This document shows, one piece after another, positions 34,967 through 45,709 of a stretch of DNA of 64,000 nt (the stretch's first letter is position 1; each line of letters opens with the position of its first letter). The DNA lies in assembly GCF_002934685.1 (NCBI RefSeq), contig NZ_NKHL01000107.1, positions 80,238-144,237 of the forward strand, written 5' to 3'. This DNA comes from Pseudomonas bohemica. Lineage in GTDB: Bacteria > Pseudomonadota > Gammaproteobacteria > Pseudomonadales > Pseudomonadaceae. Both the position numbers and the translations under genes were made by a program. Under the pieces are notes generated by a model. The model had not been told where the DNA came from. It saw only the letters and a program-made list of their open reading frames with translations, and did not search any database.

Positions 34967-37801
34967 TTGGACAAGATCCTGATTCGTGGGGCTCGAACCC
35001 ACAACCTGAAAAACATCGACCTTACCCTGCCACGGGACAAGCTGATCGTCATAACCGGGCTCTCCGGTTCCGGCAAATCATCGCTGGCATTCGATACGCT
35101 CTACGCCGAAGGGCAGCGCCGCTACGTCGAATCGCTGTCGGCCTATGCACGTCAGTTCTTGTCGATGATGGAAAAGCCTGACGTCGACACCATCGAAGGC
35201 CTGTCGCCAGCGATCTCCATCGAGCAGAAGTCCACGTCCCACAACCCGCGCTCGACTGTCGGCACCATTACCGAAATCTACGACTACCTGCGCCTGCTCT
35301 ATGCCCGCGTCGGTCAGCCTCGCTGCCCTGATCACGACATTCCGCTGGAAGCACAGACGGTCAGCCAGATGGTCGATCTGGTACTGGCAGAGCCCGAAGG
35401 CAGCAGGTTGATGCTGCTGGCCCCCGTGGTCCGTGAGCGCAAGGGCGAGCATCTGGCGGTATTCGAAGAACTGCGCGCCCAAGGCTTCGTACGTGCGAGA
35501 GTGAACGGCAAGCTGTGCGAGCTCGACGAACTGCCAAAGTTGGATAAACAGAAGAAACATTCCATCGATGTCGTCGTGGACCGCTTCAAAGTCCGCACCG
35601 ATCTGCAGCAGCGTCTGGCAGAGTCTTTCGAGACCGCATTGAAGCTGGCTGACGGCATCGCGTTGGTCGCTCCGATGGATGATGAGCTGGGTGAAGAGAT
35701 GATCTTCTCCGCGCGCTTCGCCTGCCCGATCTGCGGCCACGCGATCAGCGAGCTGGAACCCAAGCTTTTCTCGTTCAACAACCCGGCAGGCGCGTGCCCG
35801 ACGTGCGACGGCCTGGGCGTGAAGCAGTTCTTCGATACCAAGCGTCTGGTCAATGGTGAACTGACGCTGGCCGAAGGTGCCATACGCGGCTGGGACCGGC
35901 GCAACGTTTATTACTTCCAGATGCTCGGCTCGCTGGCGAAGCATTATGGGTTCAGCCTGGAGGTCCCGTTCAAGGAACTGCCGGCCGATCAGCAGAAAGT
36001 CCTGCTCAGCGGCAGCGGCAGCCAGAACGTCGATTTCCGTTACCTGAACGACCGTGGCGATATCGTGAAACGTGCGCACCCATTCGAGGGCATCGTGCCT
36101 AATCTGGAGCGCCGCTACCGCGAAACCGAGTCTGCCACCGTGCGTGAAGAACTGGCCAAGTTCCTGAGCACTCAGCCCTGCCCGGACTGCCGTGGCACAC
36201 GCCTGCGCCGTGAAGCACGGCACGTGTGGGTCGGCGAGAAGACTCTGCCGGCAGTGACCAATCTGCCGATCGGCGATGCAACGGACTACTTCGGCGAATT
36301 GAAGCTCACTGGGCGCCGCGGCGAAATCGCTGACAAGATTCTCAAAGAGATCCGCGAGCGTCTGCAGTTTCTGGTCAACGTTGGCTTGGACTACCTGACG
36401 CTGGATCGCAGCGCGGACACCCTGTCCGGCGGTGAAGCCCAGCGTATTCGTCTTGCGAGCCAGATTGGCGCCGGCCTGGTGGGGGTGATGTACATCCTCG
36501 ATGAACCGTCCATCGGCTTGCATCAGCGTGACAACGATCGGCTGCTGGACACCCTCCGGCACCTGCGTGATATCGGTAACACCGTGATTGTCGTCGAGCA
36601 TGACGAGGACGCGATTCGTCTAGCGGACTACGTGGTCGACATCGGCCCGGGTGCAGGCGTCCATGGCGGCAGTATCGTTGCCGAGGGCACGCCGCAAGAA
36701 GTTATGGACCACCCGGATTCGCTGACTGGCAAGTATCTGTCCGGTCGGGTAAAGATCGAAGTCCCGGTCAAGCGCACACCGCGCAACAAGAAGCTCTCCC
36801 TCAAACTGAAAGGCGCGCGCGGCAACAACCTGCGTAACGTCGATCTGGAAATCCCGATAGGGCTGCTCACGTGCGTGACGGGGGTCTCCGGCTCGGGCAA
36901 ATCGACGCTCATCAACAACACCCTGTTCCCGCTCAGCGCTACTGCGCTCAACGGTGCGACGACGCTGGAAGCCGCTACGCACGACACCATCGACGGTCTG
37001 CAGCATCTGGATAAGGTGGTAGACATCGACCAGAGCCCGATCGGCCGCACGCCGCGTTCCAACCCGGCGACTTACACGGGCCTGTTCACACCGATTCGTG
37101 AGCTGTTCGCTGGCGTGCCTGAGTCGCGCTCCCGTGGTTACGGTCCAGGGCGCTTCTCCTTCAACGTCAAAGGTGGTCGCTGCGAGGCGTGCCAGGGCGA
37201 TGGTCTGATCAAAGTGGAGATGCACTTCCTGCCGGACATCTATGTCCCGTGTGACGTCTGCAAAAGCAAGCGCTACAACCGTGAAACTCTTGAGATCAAG
37301 TACAAAGGCAAGAGCATCCACGAAGTGCTGGAAATGACCATCGAGGAAGCACGCGCGTTCTTTGACGCCGTGCCAGCGCTGGCGCGCAAGCTGCAGACCC
37401 TGATGGATGTCGGTCTGTCGTATATCAAGCTGGGTCAGTCGGCTACCACGTTGTCAGGCGGCGAAGCACAGCGGGTCAAGCTTTCTCGTGAGCTCTCCAA
37501 GCGCGATACCGGCAAGACGCTGTATATCCTCGACGAACCGACTACCGGCCTGCACTTCGCGGACATTCAGCAGCTGCTGGACGTCCTGCACCGCCTGCGT
37601 GACCACGGCAACACCGTGGTGGTGATCGAGCACAACCTGGACGTGATCAAGACCGCGGACTGGCTTGTCGATCTCGGGCCGGAAGGCGGCTCTAAAGGTG
37701 GGCAGATCATCGCGACCGGCACCCCGGAGCAGGTTGCCGAGATGAAGCAGTCCTATACTGGGCACTACCTCAAACCGTTGCTGGAGCGTGACCGCGCCTG
37801 A
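34967..37801 (+). CDS. uvrA: UvrABC system protein A
   Basis: 944 residues, starting at a TTG ([17 protein letters not shown]). Two ABC modules: Walker [10 protein letters not shown] (~30-38) and GVSGSGKST (~640), each with an LSGGEAQR signature. Zinc modules are CPICGH...CPTCDG and, in the C-terminal half, CEACQGDG...CDVCKSKRY. It detects helix-distorting lesions with UvrB in nucleotide-excision repair. A -10-like TATACT is at 34928-34933 with a poor -35. No convincing LexA box was seen in the 188-bp divergent gap. Confidence 0.98.
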   Translation: MDKILIRGARTHNLKNIDLTLPRDKLIVITGLSGSGKSSLAFDTLYAEGQRRYVESLSAYARQFLSMMEKPDVDTIEGLSPAISIEQKSTSHNPRSTVGTITEIYDYLRLLYARVGQPRCPDHDIPLEAQTVSQMVDLVLAEPEGSRLMLLAPVVRERKGEHLAVFEELRAQGFVRARVNGKLCELDELPKLDKQKKHSIDVVVDRFKVRTDLQQRLAESFETALKLADGIALVAPMDDELGEEMIFSARFACPICGHAISELEPKLFSFNNPAGACPTCDGLGVKQFFDTKRLVNGELTLAEGAIRGWDRRNVYYFQMLGSLAKHYGFSLEVPFKELPADQQKVLLSGSGSQNVDFRYLNDRGDIVKRAHPFEGIVPNLERRYRETESATVREELAKFLSTQPCPDCRGTRLRREARHVWVGEKTLPAVTNLPIGDATDYFGELKLTGRRGEIADKILKEIRERLQFLVNVGLDYLTLDRSADTLSGGEAQRIRLASQIGAGLVGVMYILDEPSIGLHQRDNDRLLDTLRHLRDIGNTVIVVEHDEDAIRLADYVVDIGPGAGVHGGSIVAEGTPQEVMDHPDSLTGKYLSGRVKIEVPVKRTPRNKKLSLKLKGARGNNLRNVDLEIPIGLLTCVTGVSGSGKSTLINNTLFPLSATALNGATTLEAATHDTIDGLQHLDKVVDIDQSPIGRTPRSNPATYTGLFTPIRELFAGVPESRSRGYGPGRFSFNVKGGRCEACQGDGLIKVEMHFLPDIYVPCDVCKSKRYNRETLEIKYKGKSIHEVLEMTIEEARAFFDAVPALARKLQTLMDVGLSYIKLGQSATTLSGGEAQRVKLSRELSKRDTGKTLYILDEPTTGLHFADIQQLLDVLHRLRDHGNTVVVIEHNLDVIKTADWLVDLGPEGGSKGGQIIATGTPEQVAEMKQSYTGHYLKPLLERDRA

Positions 37802-37825
37802 CCCGGCTTTGGAGGTCGCGGAATG

Positions 37826-37862
37826 AAAAGCCCCTGTCATGGTGACCATGACAGGGGCTTTT
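37826..37862. terminator. Bidirectional rho-independent terminator (uvrA / bfr)
   Basis: A near-perfect 37-bp palindrome: AAAAGCCCCTGTCATGGT, one base, then its reverse complement. A's flank one side and TTTT the other. It lies between convergent uvrA and bfr. Confidence 0.93.
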
Positions 37863-37875
37863 TCTTGAATTGAAA

Positions 37876-38340
37876 TCAGAACTGCGATTGCAGGTAATTT
37901 TCCAGGCCGATGGTCTTGATCAGACCCATTTGCTTTTCGAGCCAATAGGTGTGGTCTTCTTCGGTGTCGGCCAACTGAACACGCAGGATGTCGCGGCTGA
38001 CGTAGTCCTTATGCTGCTCGCAAAGGGCGATGCCCTTGCAGAGTGCGGCGCGAACCTTGTATTCCAGACGAAGATCACTGGCGAGCATCTCAGGAACCGT
38101 AGTGCCGACGTCCAGATCATCCGGGCGCATACGAGGGGTACCTTCAAGCATCAGAATTCGGCGCATCAACGCATCAGCGTGTTGCGCCTCTTCTTCCATC
38201 TCGTGGTTGATTCGCTCATAAAGCTTGCTGAAACCCCAGTCCTCGTACATCCGCGAGTGAATGAAATACTGGTCGCGCGCAGCCAGTTCGCCGGTCAGCA
38301 GCGTGTTTAGGTAATCGATGACGTCCGGGTGGCCCTGCAT
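37876..38340 (-). CDS. bfr: Bacterioferritin BfrA / ferritin-like protein FtnA (heme ligand Met52 absent)
   Basis: 154 residues, four-helix ferritin fold starting [26 protein letters not shown]. The diiron ligands E18, E51 and H54 (EEEAQHAD) and C-terminal EEDH are present. In heme-containing bacterioferritins residue 52 is Met; here it is Ala (E51-A52-Q53-H54). This matches P. aeruginosa PA4235, reclassified as the non-heme ferritin FtnA. It stores iron in the cytosol. AGGAG precedes the start. In P. aeruginosa katA lies between this gene and rplQ; here that space is a 260-bp gap. Confidence 0.95.
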   Translation of the reverse strand: MQGHPDVIDYLNTLLTGELAARDQYFIHSRMYEDWGFSKLYERINHEMEEEAQHADALMRRILMLEGTPRMRPDDLDVGTTVPEMLASDLRLEYKVRAALCKGIALCEQHKDYVSRDILRVQLADTEEDHTYWLEKQMGLIKTIGLENYLQSQF

Positions 38341-38423
38341 TGCCGCAAATCTCCTTCTCGAAAGCCGATAGTCTGAACCAACATTAAAGGAAGGTCACCG
38401 GCAAAGAGCAGAAAAACGAAGAA

Positions 38424-38453
38424 ATTCTGTGATTTCCTGACATTTGGTGCCAA
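38424..38453 (-). promoter_or_regulatory. Candidate bfr promoter
   Basis: On the minus strand TTGGCA (38453-38448), an 18-bp spacer and CAGAAT (38429-38424), about 85 bp ahead of the bfr start. The match is moderate. No Fur box was recognised in the gap. Confidence 0.35.
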
Positions 38454-38547
38454 AAAACGGGCGAAATGAGGGGAGTTCTCTTTATCACTAAGAGTTAGCG
38501 CGATTTTCTTGAAATCAATTGATAACGCGTTGTATTTAGGCGAAGAC

Positions 38548-38581
38548 CAGAAAACAAAAAAACCGGGCACTAGGCCCGGTT
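38548..38581 (-). terminator. Rho-independent terminator of the alpha ribosomal operon
   Basis: Stem AACCGGGC (38561-38568) and GCCCGGTT (38574-38581) with a 5-nt loop. On the minus strand it is followed by TTTTTTGTTTTC. It lies 20 bp beyond the rplQ stop. Confidence 0.92.
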
Positions 38582-38600
38582 CTTCGTAAAGACTGATGTC

Positions 38601-38987
38601 TTATTCAGCGGCTTCTACGGAGCCACCGATAGGACGATCAACCAGCTCGACATACGCCATAGGCGCGTTGTCGCCAGCGCGGAAACCGCACTTCAGGATA
38701 CGCAGGTAGCCACCCTCACGGGTTGCATAGCGCTTGCCCAGATCGTTGAACAGCTTACCAACGATTTCTTTCGAACGAGTACGGTCGAAAGCCAGACGAC
38801 GGTTAGCAACGCTGTCGATCTTGGCCAGAGTGATCAGCGGCTCGGCAACGCGGCGCAGTTCCTTGGCTTTCGGCAGGGTAGTTTTGATCAGCTCGTGCTC
38901 GAACAGCGACACCGCCATGTTTTGGAACATGGCCTTGCGGTGAGAGCTGGTACGGCTCAGGTGACGTCCACTTTTACGATGACGCAT
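38601..38987 (-). CDS. rplQ: 50S ribosomal protein L17
   Basis: 128 residues: [20 protein letters not shown], then [20 protein letters not shown], with an extended C-terminus ending GSVEAAE. It binds 23S rRNA near the exit tunnel. It is the last gene of the alpha operon, 42 bp after rpoA and just before a strong terminator. Confidence 0.98.
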   Translation of the reverse strand: MRHRKSGRHLSRTSSHRKAMFQNMAVSLFEHELIKTTLPKAKELRRVAEPLITLAKIDSVANRRLAFDRTRSKEIVGKLFNDLGKRYATREGGYLRILKCGFRAGDNAPMAYVELVDRPIGGSVEAAE

Positions 38988-39029
38988 GGTTCATTCCTTA
39001 CCAAACACAACGTTCGGTGATTACGACGA

Positions 39030-40031
39030 TCAGGCAGTCGCCTTGTCGTCCTTCTTAAGACTTGCAGGCGGCCAGTTGTCGAGGCGCATGCCGAGGGAGA
39101 GACCACGAGAAGCCAGAACGTCCTTGATTTCAGTCAAGGATTTCTTGCCCAGGTTCGGAGTCTTCAACAGTTCCACTTCAGTGCGCTGAATCAGGTCACC
39201 TATGTAGTAAATGTTCTCCGCCTTAAGGCAGTTGGCCGAACGTACGGTCAGTTCCAAATCGTCAACCGGACGAAGCAGGATCGGATCGATCTCGTCTTCC
39301 TGTTCGACTACAACAGGTTCGCTGTCACCTTTAAGGTCGACGAACGCAGCCAACTGCTGTTGCAGAATGGTTGCTGCACGACGGATAGCCTCTTCAGGAT
39401 CCAGGGTACCGTTGGTTTCCAGATCAATAACCAGTTTGTCCAGGTTGGTGCGCTGTTCGACACGGGCGTTTTCCACCACGTAAGCGATACGACGAACCGG
39501 GCTAAACGAGGAGTCGAGCTGCAAGCGACCAATGCTGCGGCTTTCGTCTTCGTCGCTCTGACGCGAGTCTGCTGGTTCATAACCGCGACCACGAGCTACA
39601 ACGAGCTTCATGTTCAGGGCGCCGTTAGACGCCAGGTTAGCGATTACGTGATCGGGGTTAACGATCTCGACATCATGATCCAGCTGAATATCGGCAGCGG
39701 TAACCACCCCCGAACCCTTCTTCGACAAGGTCAGCGTAACTTCGTCTCGACCGTGCAGCTTGATAGCCAGACCTTTAAGGTTCAACAGGATTTCAATGAC
39801 ATCTTCCTGTACACCTTCGATGGCGCTGTACTCGTGGAGTACACCGTCGATCTCGGCCTCGACTACTGCACAGCCGGGCATGGAGGACAACAGGATGCGG
39901 CGCAGCGCGTTGCCCAGGGTATGGCCGAAACCACGCTCGAGAGGCTCGAGAGTGATCTTGGCGCGGGTTGGACTGACAACCTGTACATCAATGTGACGGG
40001 GTGTCAGGAACTCATTTACCGAAATCTGCAT
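39030..40031 (-). CDS. rpoA: DNA-directed RNA polymerase subunit alpha
   Basis: 333 residues. The N-terminal dimerisation domain has [25 protein letters not shown]; an acidic linker follows around 235-250. The C-terminal domain, which binds UP elements and activators, has [21 protein letters not shown] and [15 protein letters not shown]. It seeds assembly of core RNA polymerase; beta' and beta are encoded at 56970 and 61233 in the same window. Confidence 0.99.
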   Translation of the reverse strand: MQISVNEFLTPRHIDVQVVSPTRAKITLEPLERGFGHTLGNALRRILLSSMPGCAVVEAEIDGVLHEYSAIEGVQEDVIEILLNLKGLAIKLHGRDEVTLTLSKKGSGVVTAADIQLDHDVEIVNPDHVIANLASNGALNMKLVVARGRGYEPADSRQSDEDESRSIGRLQLDSSFSPVRRIAYVVENARVEQRTNLDKLVIDLETNGTLDPEEAIRRAATILQQQLAAFVDLKGDSEPVVVEQEDEIDPILLRPVDDLELTVRSANCLKAENIYYIGDLIQRTEVELLKTPNLGKKSLTEIKDVLASRGLSLGMRLDNWPPASLKKDDKATA

Positions 40032-40053
40032 GGATGCACCTATTTTCTAGCCC

Positions 40054-40674
40054 TTACTTGGAGTAGAGCTCGACAATCAGGCTTTCGTTGATGTCGGCGG
40101 ACAGATCACTGCGAGCTGGAACGCTTTTGAAGACGCCAGATTTTTTCTCAGTGTCTACTTCTACCCATTCTACGCGGCCACGTTGGGCACACAGATCGAG
40201 AGCCTGGACGATACGCAGCTGGTTCTTCGCTTTTTCACGAATAGCAACCACATCACCAGCACGAACCTGGTAGGACGGAACGTTTACGGTTTTGCCGTTT
40301 ACGCTAACCGACTTGTGCGATACCAGTTGACGCGATTCGGCACGAGTAGAACCGAAGCCCATACGGTATACGACGTTGTCCAGACGGCATTCGAGCAGTT
40401 GCAGCAGGTTCTCACCAGTTGCGCCTTTCTTGCCGGCAGCTTCTTTGTAGTAACCGCTGAACTGACGCTCGAGAACGCCATAGATACGACGGACTTTCTG
40501 CTTCTCACGAAGCTGAGTGCCATAGTCGGACTGGCGACCGCGGCGTTGGCCGTGGATACCAGGTGCTGCTTCAATGTTGCACTTCGATTCGATAGCGCGC
40601 ACGCCGCTCTTCAGGAAGAGATCGGTGCCTTCGCGACGAGCGAGTTTGCATTTTGGACCAATGTAACGAGCCAT
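40054..40674 (-). CDS. rpsD: 30S ribosomal protein S4
   Basis: 206 residues: [20 protein letters not shown], with the S4 RNA-binding domain near 96-155 ([42 protein letters not shown]). A primary 16S binder and, in enterobacteria, the translational repressor of the alpha operon. The 23-bp spacing to rpoA shows the usual co-transcription. Confidence 0.99.
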   Translation of the reverse strand: MARYIGPKCKLARREGTDLFLKSGVRAIESKCNIEAAPGIHGQRRGRQSDYGTQLREKQKVRRIYGVLERQFSGYYKEAAGKKGATGENLLQLLECRLDNVVYRMGFGSTRAESRQLVSHKSVSVNGKTVNVPSYQVRAGDVVAIREKAKNQLRIVQALDLCAQRGRVEWVEVDTEKKSGVFKSVPARSDLSADINESLIVELYSK

Positions 40675-40692
40675 TCTTTACAATCTCCTGGA

Positions 40693-41082
40693 TTACACGC
40701 GGCGCTTCTTCGGCGGACGGCACCCGTTGTGCGGGATTGGCGTCACGTCGGTGATGCTGGCGATCTTGTAGCCACAGCCGTTCAAAGCACGGACAGCGGA
40801 TTCACGACCTGGACCTGGGCCCTTGACGTTCACGTCGAGGTTTTTCAGGCCATATTCCAGCGCAGCTTGACCAGCACGCTCAGCAGCTACTTGAGCAGCG
40901 AACGGGGTGGACTTGCGGGAACCGCGGAAACCCGAACCACCGGAGGTAGCCCAGGAAAGAGCGTTGCCTTGACGGTCGGTAATGGTCACGATGGTGTTGT
41001 TAAAAGAAGCATGGATGTGGGCGATGCCATCAACCACTGTCTTTTTAACTTTCTTACGAGGACGAGCAGCAGGTTTTGCCAT
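40693..41082 (-). CDS. rpsK: 30S ribosomal protein S11
   Basis: 129 residues; basic N-terminus ([10 protein letters not shown]), then [34 protein letters not shown] and the conserved end [13 protein letters not shown]. It forms the mRNA platform of the 30S. It lies between rpsM and rpsD in the alpha operon. Confidence 0.99.
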   Translation of the reverse strand: MAKPAARPRKKVKKTVVDGIAHIHASFNNTIVTITDRQGNALSWATSGGSGFRGSRKSTPFAAQVAAERAGQAALEYGLKNLDVNVKGPGPGRESAVRALNGCGYKIASITDVTPIPHNGCRPPKKRRV

Positions 41083-41112
41083 GATTTAATTCCTGTCGAT
41101 TCGCTGGGGCGA

Positions 41113-41469
41113 TTACTTGCGGATCGGCTTACGCGGACCTTTACGGGTACGCGCGTTGGTCTTGGTACGCTGACCGCGCACTGGAAGACCGCGACGATGA
41201 CGCAGACCGCGGTAGCAACCGAGGTCCATCAAGCGCTTGATTTTCATGTTGATTTCGCGACGCAGGTCACCTTCAGTGGTGAACTTCGCGACTTCGCCAC
41301 GCAGCTGTTCAATCTGCTCATCGCTCAGATCTTTGATCTTCGCCGCCGGGTTAACCCCGGTGGTAGCACAGATTTTCTGTGCAGTCGTGCGACCAACACC
41401 ATAGATGTAGGTCAGCGAGATAACAGTATGCTTGTTATCTGGAATGTTAACGCCTGCAATACGGGCCAT
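41113..41469 (-). CDS. rpsM: 30S ribosomal protein S13
   Basis: 118 residues: [20 protein letters not shown], then the helix-two-turn-helix region and the basic tail [17 protein letters not shown] that contacts the P-site tRNA and 23S bridge B1. First gene of the alpha operon, with its own promoter at 41529-41557. Confidence 0.99.
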   Translation of the reverse strand: MARIAGVNIPDNKHTVISLTYIYGVGRTTAQKICATTGVNPAAKIKDLSDEQIEQLRGEVAKFTTEGDLRREINMKIKRLMDLGCYRGLRHRRGLPVRGQRTKTNARTRKGPRKPIRK

Positions 41470-41528
41470 TCAGTGGGACTCCAATTGACAGCTACCTACG
41501 CCCCGGAAGCCAAGAAATAGGGCGCGAG

Positions 41529-41557
41529 ATAATATCGCTGTAATAACAAATAATCAA
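41529..41557 (-). promoter_or_regulatory. Alpha-operon promoter upstream of rpsM
   Basis: Minus strand TTGATT (41557-41552), exactly 17 bp, TATTAT (41534-41529). It directly follows the hairpin after rpmJ and leaves a leader of about 50 nt, where an S4-binding structure could form. I could not resolve such a structure by eye. Confidence 0.75.
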
Positions 41558-41581
41558 CCCAGCAGCGCACTAGCTGCTGGG
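41558..41581 (-). terminator. Hairpin at the end of the spc operon, abutting the alpha promoter
   Basis: Perfect 9-bp stem CCCAGCAGC (41558-41566) with GCTGCTGGG (41573-41581), loop of 6. On the minus strand it is followed by TTGATTATTTGTTATT, an interrupted U-tract whose first six bases are also the -35 of the alpha promoter. Confidence 0.7.
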
Positions 41582-41600
41582 CTTTTAGCACAGATCACAC

Positions 41601-41717
41601 TCAGCCTTGGCGCTGTTTGTGACGTGGTTCCGCGCTGCAAATTACTCGAACAACACCTTCGCGGCGAATAATCTTGCAGTTACGGCACAGCTTTTTCACC
41701 GATGCACGAACTTTCAT
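41601..41717 (-). CDS. rpmJ: 50S ribosomal protein L36
   Basis: 38 residues: [20 protein letters not shown], then [19 protein letters not shown]11, C14, C27 and H33 form a zinc ribbon, so this is the zinc-containing (C+) form. Organisms with a Zur regulon often carry a zinc-free paralogue elsewhere; none is in this window. Last gene of the spc operon, 28 bp after secY. Confidence 0.97.
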
Positions 41718-41745
41718 CACCAACTCCTCGAACCTTATGGGTGCT

Positions 41746-43077
41746 TCAGCGCAGCATGCCGCTGCCGTAGCCCTTCAGGTTGGCTTTCTTCATCAGGGAT
41801 TCATACTGGTGCGAAACGAGGTGAGATTGCACTTGGGACATGAAGTCCATCACAACCACGACCACGATCAGCAACGAGGTCCCGCCAAGGTAGAACGGCA
41901 CGTTTGCAGCAACCACCAGGAACTGGGGCAACAAGCACACGGCCATCATATAAAGAGCACCGAACATGGTCAGCCGAGTCAGAACGCCATCGATATAACG
42001 CGCAGACTGCTCACCAGGACGGATACCCGGAATAAAGGCACCGGACTTCTTCAGGTTTTCCGCTACGTCTTTCGGATTGAACATCAACGCCGTATAGAAG
42101 AAGCAGAAGAAAATAATCCCTGCACTAAACAGCAGAATATTCAACGGCTGACCAGGAGCGATCGACTGCGAGATGTCCTGCAACCAGCCCATACCTTCAG
42201 ACTGACCGAACCAGGCACCCAACGAAGCCGGAAACAGCAAGATGCTGCTCGCAAAGATAGCCGGAATCACACCAGCCATGTTCACTTTCAGCGGCAAGTG
42301 GCTGGTCTGCGCAGCGAAGACCTTACGGCCCTGCTGACGCTTGGCGTAGTGAACGGCGATACGACGCTGACCACGCTCAATGAACACCACGAAACCGATG
42401 ATCGCTACTGCCAGCAAACCGATGGCGACCAAAGCGAAAATGTTGATATCACCTTGACGCGCAGACTCGAAAGACTGCCCTATCGCTCTCGGAAGACCGG
42501 CGACGATACCCGAAAAAATCAACATCGAGATACCGTTACCAACACCGCGCTCTGTGATCTGCTCGCCCAGCCACATCATGAACAGTGCACCAGCCACGAA
42601 GGTGGTGACAGCCACGAAGTGGAAGCCGATATCTGCAGAGAAAGCAACGCCCTGGCCGGCCAAACCAATGGACATGCCAATAGCTTGAACCAGGGCCAGG
42701 ACGACAGTGCCATAGCGGGTGTATTGGCTGATCTTGCGACGACCAGCCTCACCTTCCTTCTTCAACTGTTCCAGTTGCGGGCTGACAGCGGTCATGAGCT
42801 GCATGATGATCGATGCCGAAATGTACGGCATGATCCCCAGCGCAAAAATACTCATGCGCTCCAGCGCACCACCGGAAAACATGTTGAACAAGCTAAGAAT
42901 AGTCCCCTCATTCTGTCGAAACAGGTCCGCCAGCCGATCAGGGTTGATACCAGGAACTGGGATATGCGCACCGATCCGATAGACGATAATCGCCAGGAAC
43001 AGAAAACGCAGACGAGCCCAGAGCTCGGACAACCCGCCACTTTTGCTGAGCGCTGAGAGAGCACCTTGCTTAGCCAT
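41746..43077 (-). CDS. secY: Preprotein translocase subunit SecY
   Basis: 443 residues with ten expected membrane helices. It begins near [25 protein letters not shown]; the signatures [16 protein letters not shown] and [16 protein letters not shown] are visible, and it ends GYGSGMLR. It is the channel of the Sec translocon with SecE and SecG. It sits directly after rplO (stop and start adjacent) and ahead of rpmJ. Confidence 0.99.
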
Positions 43078-43509
43078 TTATTCCTCGAACTTGCCGCCAG
43101 CTGCTTCGATAGCCGCACGCGCACCTTTGGTGGCTGCGATACCTTTGAGGGTGACCGCGCGAGTAACCTCACCGGACAGCATGATTTTCACGCGCTGTAC
43201 GTTTTGGTTGATCACGTTGGCATCCTTCAGGGACTGCACAGTTACAACGCCTTCCACTTTAGCCAGCTCGGATGTACGAACTTCCGCACGATCCATAGCC
43301 TTCAAAGAGACGAAGCCGAACTTAGGCAGACGACGATGCAACGGCTGTTGGCCGCCTTCGAAGCCCGGAGCGATGGTACCACCGGAGCGGGAGGTCTGAC
43401 CTTTGTGGCCACGGCCACCGGTCTTACCCAAACCACTACCGATACCACGGCCCGGACGATGCTTCTCGCGACGGGAACCCGGCGCTGGACTCAGATCATT
43501 GAGTTTCAT
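43078..43509 (-). CDS. rplO: 50S ribosomal protein L15
   Basis: 143 residues: [20 protein letters not shown], Gly-rich [18 protein letters not shown], then a globular half with [17 protein letters not shown] late-assembly 23S binder. It is 3 bp from rpmD and abuts secY. Confidence 0.99.
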   Translation of the reverse strand: MKLNDLSPAPGSRREKHRPGRGIGSGLGKTGGRGHKGQTSRSGGTIAPGFEGGQQPLHRRLPKFGFVSLKAMDRAEVRTSELAKVEGVVTVQSLKDANVINQNVQRVKIMLSGEVTRAVTLKGIAATKGARAAIEAAGGKFEE

Positions 43510-43512
43510 CGA

Positions 43513-43689
43513 TTAACCCTCGACTCGCAGCATGTAGTAAGCCTTGTTGATCATCCCACGGTTTTCCGGGGTATCAGCGACTTCTACAGTGTGACCGATG
43601 CGACGCAGACCAAGACCCTTAACGCACAGCTTGTGGTTAGGGATGCGGCCGGTCATGCTTTTGATCAAAGTAACTTTAACGGTAGCCAT
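43513..43689 (-). CDS. rpmD: 50S ribosomal protein L30
   Basis: 58 residues: [20 protein letters not shown], then [21 protein letters not shown] and ending AYYMLRVEG. Short ferredoxin-like 23S binder. It lies between rpsE (2-bp gap) and rplO, the standard spc order. Confidence 0.97.
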   Translation of the reverse strand: MATVKVTLIKSMTGRIPNHKLCVKGLGLRRIGHTVEVADTPENRGMINKAYYMLRVEG

Positions 43690-43691
43690 GA

Positions 43692-44192
43692 TCAGATGAT
43701 CTCCTCAACGTTCAGGCCGCGCTTGGCAGCGATGGACTCAGGAGACTGCATAGCCTTCAAACCCTTGAACGTTGCGTGAACAACGTTGACCGGGTTGGTC
43801 GAACCGTAGCACTTGGCCAGAACGTTCTGAACACCAGCAACTTCCAGGACAGCACGCATTGCGCCGCCAGCGATGATGCCGGTACCTTCAGAAGCAGGTT
43901 GCATGTAAACCTTCGAAGCGCCGTGGGCGGACTTCATGGCGTACTGCAGAGTGGTGCCGTTCAGATCAACTTGGATCATGTTGCGACGAGCAGCTTCCAT
44001 TGCCTTCTGGATCGCAGCAGGCACTTCACGCGACTTGCCACGGCCGAAGCCAACACGGCCCTTACCATCACCAACCACGGTCAACGCAGTGAAAGTGAAG
44101 ATACGGCCGCCTTTTACGGTTTTTGCTACGCGATTAACCTGAACCAGCTTCTCGATGTAGCCTTCGTCGCGTTTTTGGTCGTTATTTGCCAT
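43692..44192 (-). CDS. rpsE: 30S ribosomal protein S5
   Basis: 166 residues. The N-terminal dsRBD-like domain has [20 protein letters not shown] and [19 protein letters not shown]; the C-terminal domain has [20 protein letters not shown]. It functions in decoding accuracy and mRNA helicase activity of the 30S. spc operon. Confidence 0.99.
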   Translation of the reverse strand: MANNDQKRDEGYIEKLVQVNRVAKTVKGGRIFTFTALTVVGDGKGRVGFGRGKSREVPAAIQKAMEAARRNMIQVDLNGTTLQYAMKSAHGASKVYMQPASEGTGIIAGGAMRAVLEVAGVQNVLAKCYGSTNPVNVVHATFKGLKAMQSPESIAAKRGLNVEEII

Positions 44193-44195
44193 AAC

Positions 44196-44546
44196 TTAGA
44201 ACTCCAGCCCGCCTTCACGAGCAGCATCAGCCAGCGCCTTGACGCGACCGTGGTACTTGAAGCCAGAACGATCAAAAGCCACTTGCGATACACCGGCGGC
44301 TTTCGCACGCTCAGCGATCAGCTGGCCAACTTTAGTGGCCGCGTCGATGTTGCCAGTGGCGCCATCACGCAGTTCTTTGTCCAAAGTCGAGGCGTTTGCC
44401 AGGACTTTGCTGCCGTCGGCCGAAATGACCTGGGCATAAATGTGCTGCGAAGAGCGGTACACGCAGAGACGCACGACTTCGAGTTCGTGCATTTTCAGGC
44501 GTGCTTTGCGAGCGCGACGCAGTCGGGTAACTTTTTTGACGGTCAT
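44196..44546 (-). CDS. rplR: 50S ribosomal protein L18
   Basis: 116 residues: basic start [20 protein letters not shown], then [16 protein letters not shown] and [20 protein letters not shown]. It binds 5S rRNA with L5. spc operon, between rplF and rpsE. Confidence 0.99.
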   Translation of the reverse strand: MTVKKVTRLRRARKARLKMHELEVVRLCVYRSSQHIYAQVISADGSKVLANASTLDKELRDGATGNIDAATKVGQLIAERAKAAGVSQVAFDRSGFKYHGRVKALADAAREGGLEF

Positions 44547-44556
44547 TTGCTATGCC

Positions 44557-45090
44557 CTACTTCTTCTTGGCTTCTTTACGACGGACGACTTCGTCCGCGT
44601 AACGCACGCCTTTGCCTTTGTATGGCTCTGGACGGCGGAAGTCGCGGATCTCAGCGGCCACTTGACCAACCAACTGCTTATCGATACCACGGATGAAGAT
44701 ATCGGTTTGGTTGGGGGTCTCAGCGGTGATGCCTGCTGGCAATTCGTAGTCCACTGGGTGCGAGAAGCCAAGGGCCAGGTTCAGCACCGTGCCTTTTGCT
44801 TGCGCTTTGTAACCAACACCGACCAGCTGGAGCTTGCGCTCGAAGCCTTGGCTTACGCCTTGGACCATGTTGTTTACCAACGCACGAGTGGTACCGGCCA
44901 TTGCGCGAGTCTGTTGATCGCCATTGCGAGCAGCGAAACGCAGCTCACCAGCTTCTTCAACGATTTCAACGGACGAATGAATGTTCAGGTCCAGAGTGCC
45001 CTTGGCACCCTTCACCGAAAGCTGCTGGCCGACGAGTTTGACTTCGACGCCTGCTGGCAACTTAACGGGGTTCTTAGCTACGCGTGACAT
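44557..45090 (-). CDS. rplF: 50S ribosomal protein L6
   Basis: 177 residues from ATG 45090 ([19 protein letters not shown]). The 22 in-frame codons further upstream overlap the end of rpsH and are discarded. The motif [16 protein letters not shown] and the C-terminal [20 protein letters not shown] near the factor-binding site are present. Confidence 0.98.
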   Translation of the reverse strand: MSRVAKNPVKLPAGVEVKLVGQQLSVKGAKGTLDLNIHSSVEIVEEAGELRFAARNGDQQTRAMAGTTRALVNNMVQGVSQGFERKLQLVGVGYKAQAKGTVLNLALGFSHPVDYELPAGITAETPNQTDIFIRGIDKQLVGQVAAEIRDFRRPEPYKGKGVRYADEVVRRKEAKKK

Positions 45091-45103
45091 GCTTATCCCC
45101 CCC

Positions 45104-45496
45104 TTAGAACACAGTGCAAAGCACTTCGCCGCCGACACCGGCAGCGCGCGCAGCACGATCCGTCATCACACCCTTGTTGGTGGAGACGATAGACACACCG
45201 AGACCGCCACGAACTTTTGGCAGATCATCGACGGACTTGTACTGACGCAGGCCTGGACGGCTAACGCGCTTGACCTCTTCGATGACCGGACGGCCTTCGA
45301 AGTATTTCAGCTCGATAGACAGCAAGGGCTTGGTTTCGCTGCTGATCTGATAACCCGCAATGTAGCCTTCGTCTTTCAGGACTTTAGCTACAGCCACCTT
45401 CAAAGTGGAGGATGGCATGCTTACGACGGGCTTTTCGGCCATCTGGGCATTACGGATACGAGTTAGCATGTCCGCTAACGGGTCCTGCATACTCAT
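45104..45496 (-). CDS. rpsH: 30S ribosomal protein S8
   Basis: 130 residues: [20 protein letters not shown], then [14 protein letters not shown] and the conserved end [21 protein letters not shown] primary 16S binder and, in E. coli, the spc-operon repressor. Upstream lies an unusual 213-bp gap to rpsN with a hairpin and a good promoter. Confidence 0.98.
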   Translation of the reverse strand: MSMQDPLADMLTRIRNAQMAEKPVVSMPSSTLKVAVAKVLKDEGYIAGYQISSETKPLLSIELKYFEGRPVIEEVKRVSRPGLRQYKSVDDLPKVRGGLGVSIVSTNKGVMTDRAARAAGVGGEVLCTVF

Positions 45497-45595
45497 GGGC
45501 TAGACGCTCCTAATACAAAATAATTAGCCTTACGGCTACTGCTTGTCGCCACAAAAACTCGGGCACGTGAGGACACGGGCTCTGGCGAGCCGGCA

Positions 45596-45624
45596 ATTCT
45601 AGACGTACGCCGGAAACGAATCAA
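45596..45624 (-). promoter_or_regulatory. Candidate promoter upstream of rpsH, inside the spc operon
   Basis: Minus strand TTGATT (45624-45619), 17 bp, TAGAAT (45601-45596). The -35 overlaps the last bases of the hairpin at 45621-45642. The predicted leader before rpsH is about 90 nt. Confidence 0.65.
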
Positions 45625-45642
45625 GCCCCAAAAGGGGCTTGA
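45621..45642 (-). terminator. Intra-operon hairpin between rpsN and rpsH
   Basis: Perfect 9-bp stem TCAAGCCCC (45621-45629) and GGGGCTTGA (45634-45642) with a 4-nt loop. On the minus strand the tail TTCGTTTCC is only weakly U-rich, so partial termination is more likely than complete. Confidence 0.6.
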
Positions 45643-45709
45643 TTTGAATTCAGGTCTCACGCCGGTCAGTTTCCGAAGATCTCGACCAGCGCGATACGAG
45701 AAGTGCGGC

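Noticed and set aside
38307..38570. 87-codon minus-strand frame upstream of bfr
   Set aside because: Covers the alpha-operon terminator and bfr promoter region and has no ribosome site or homology.
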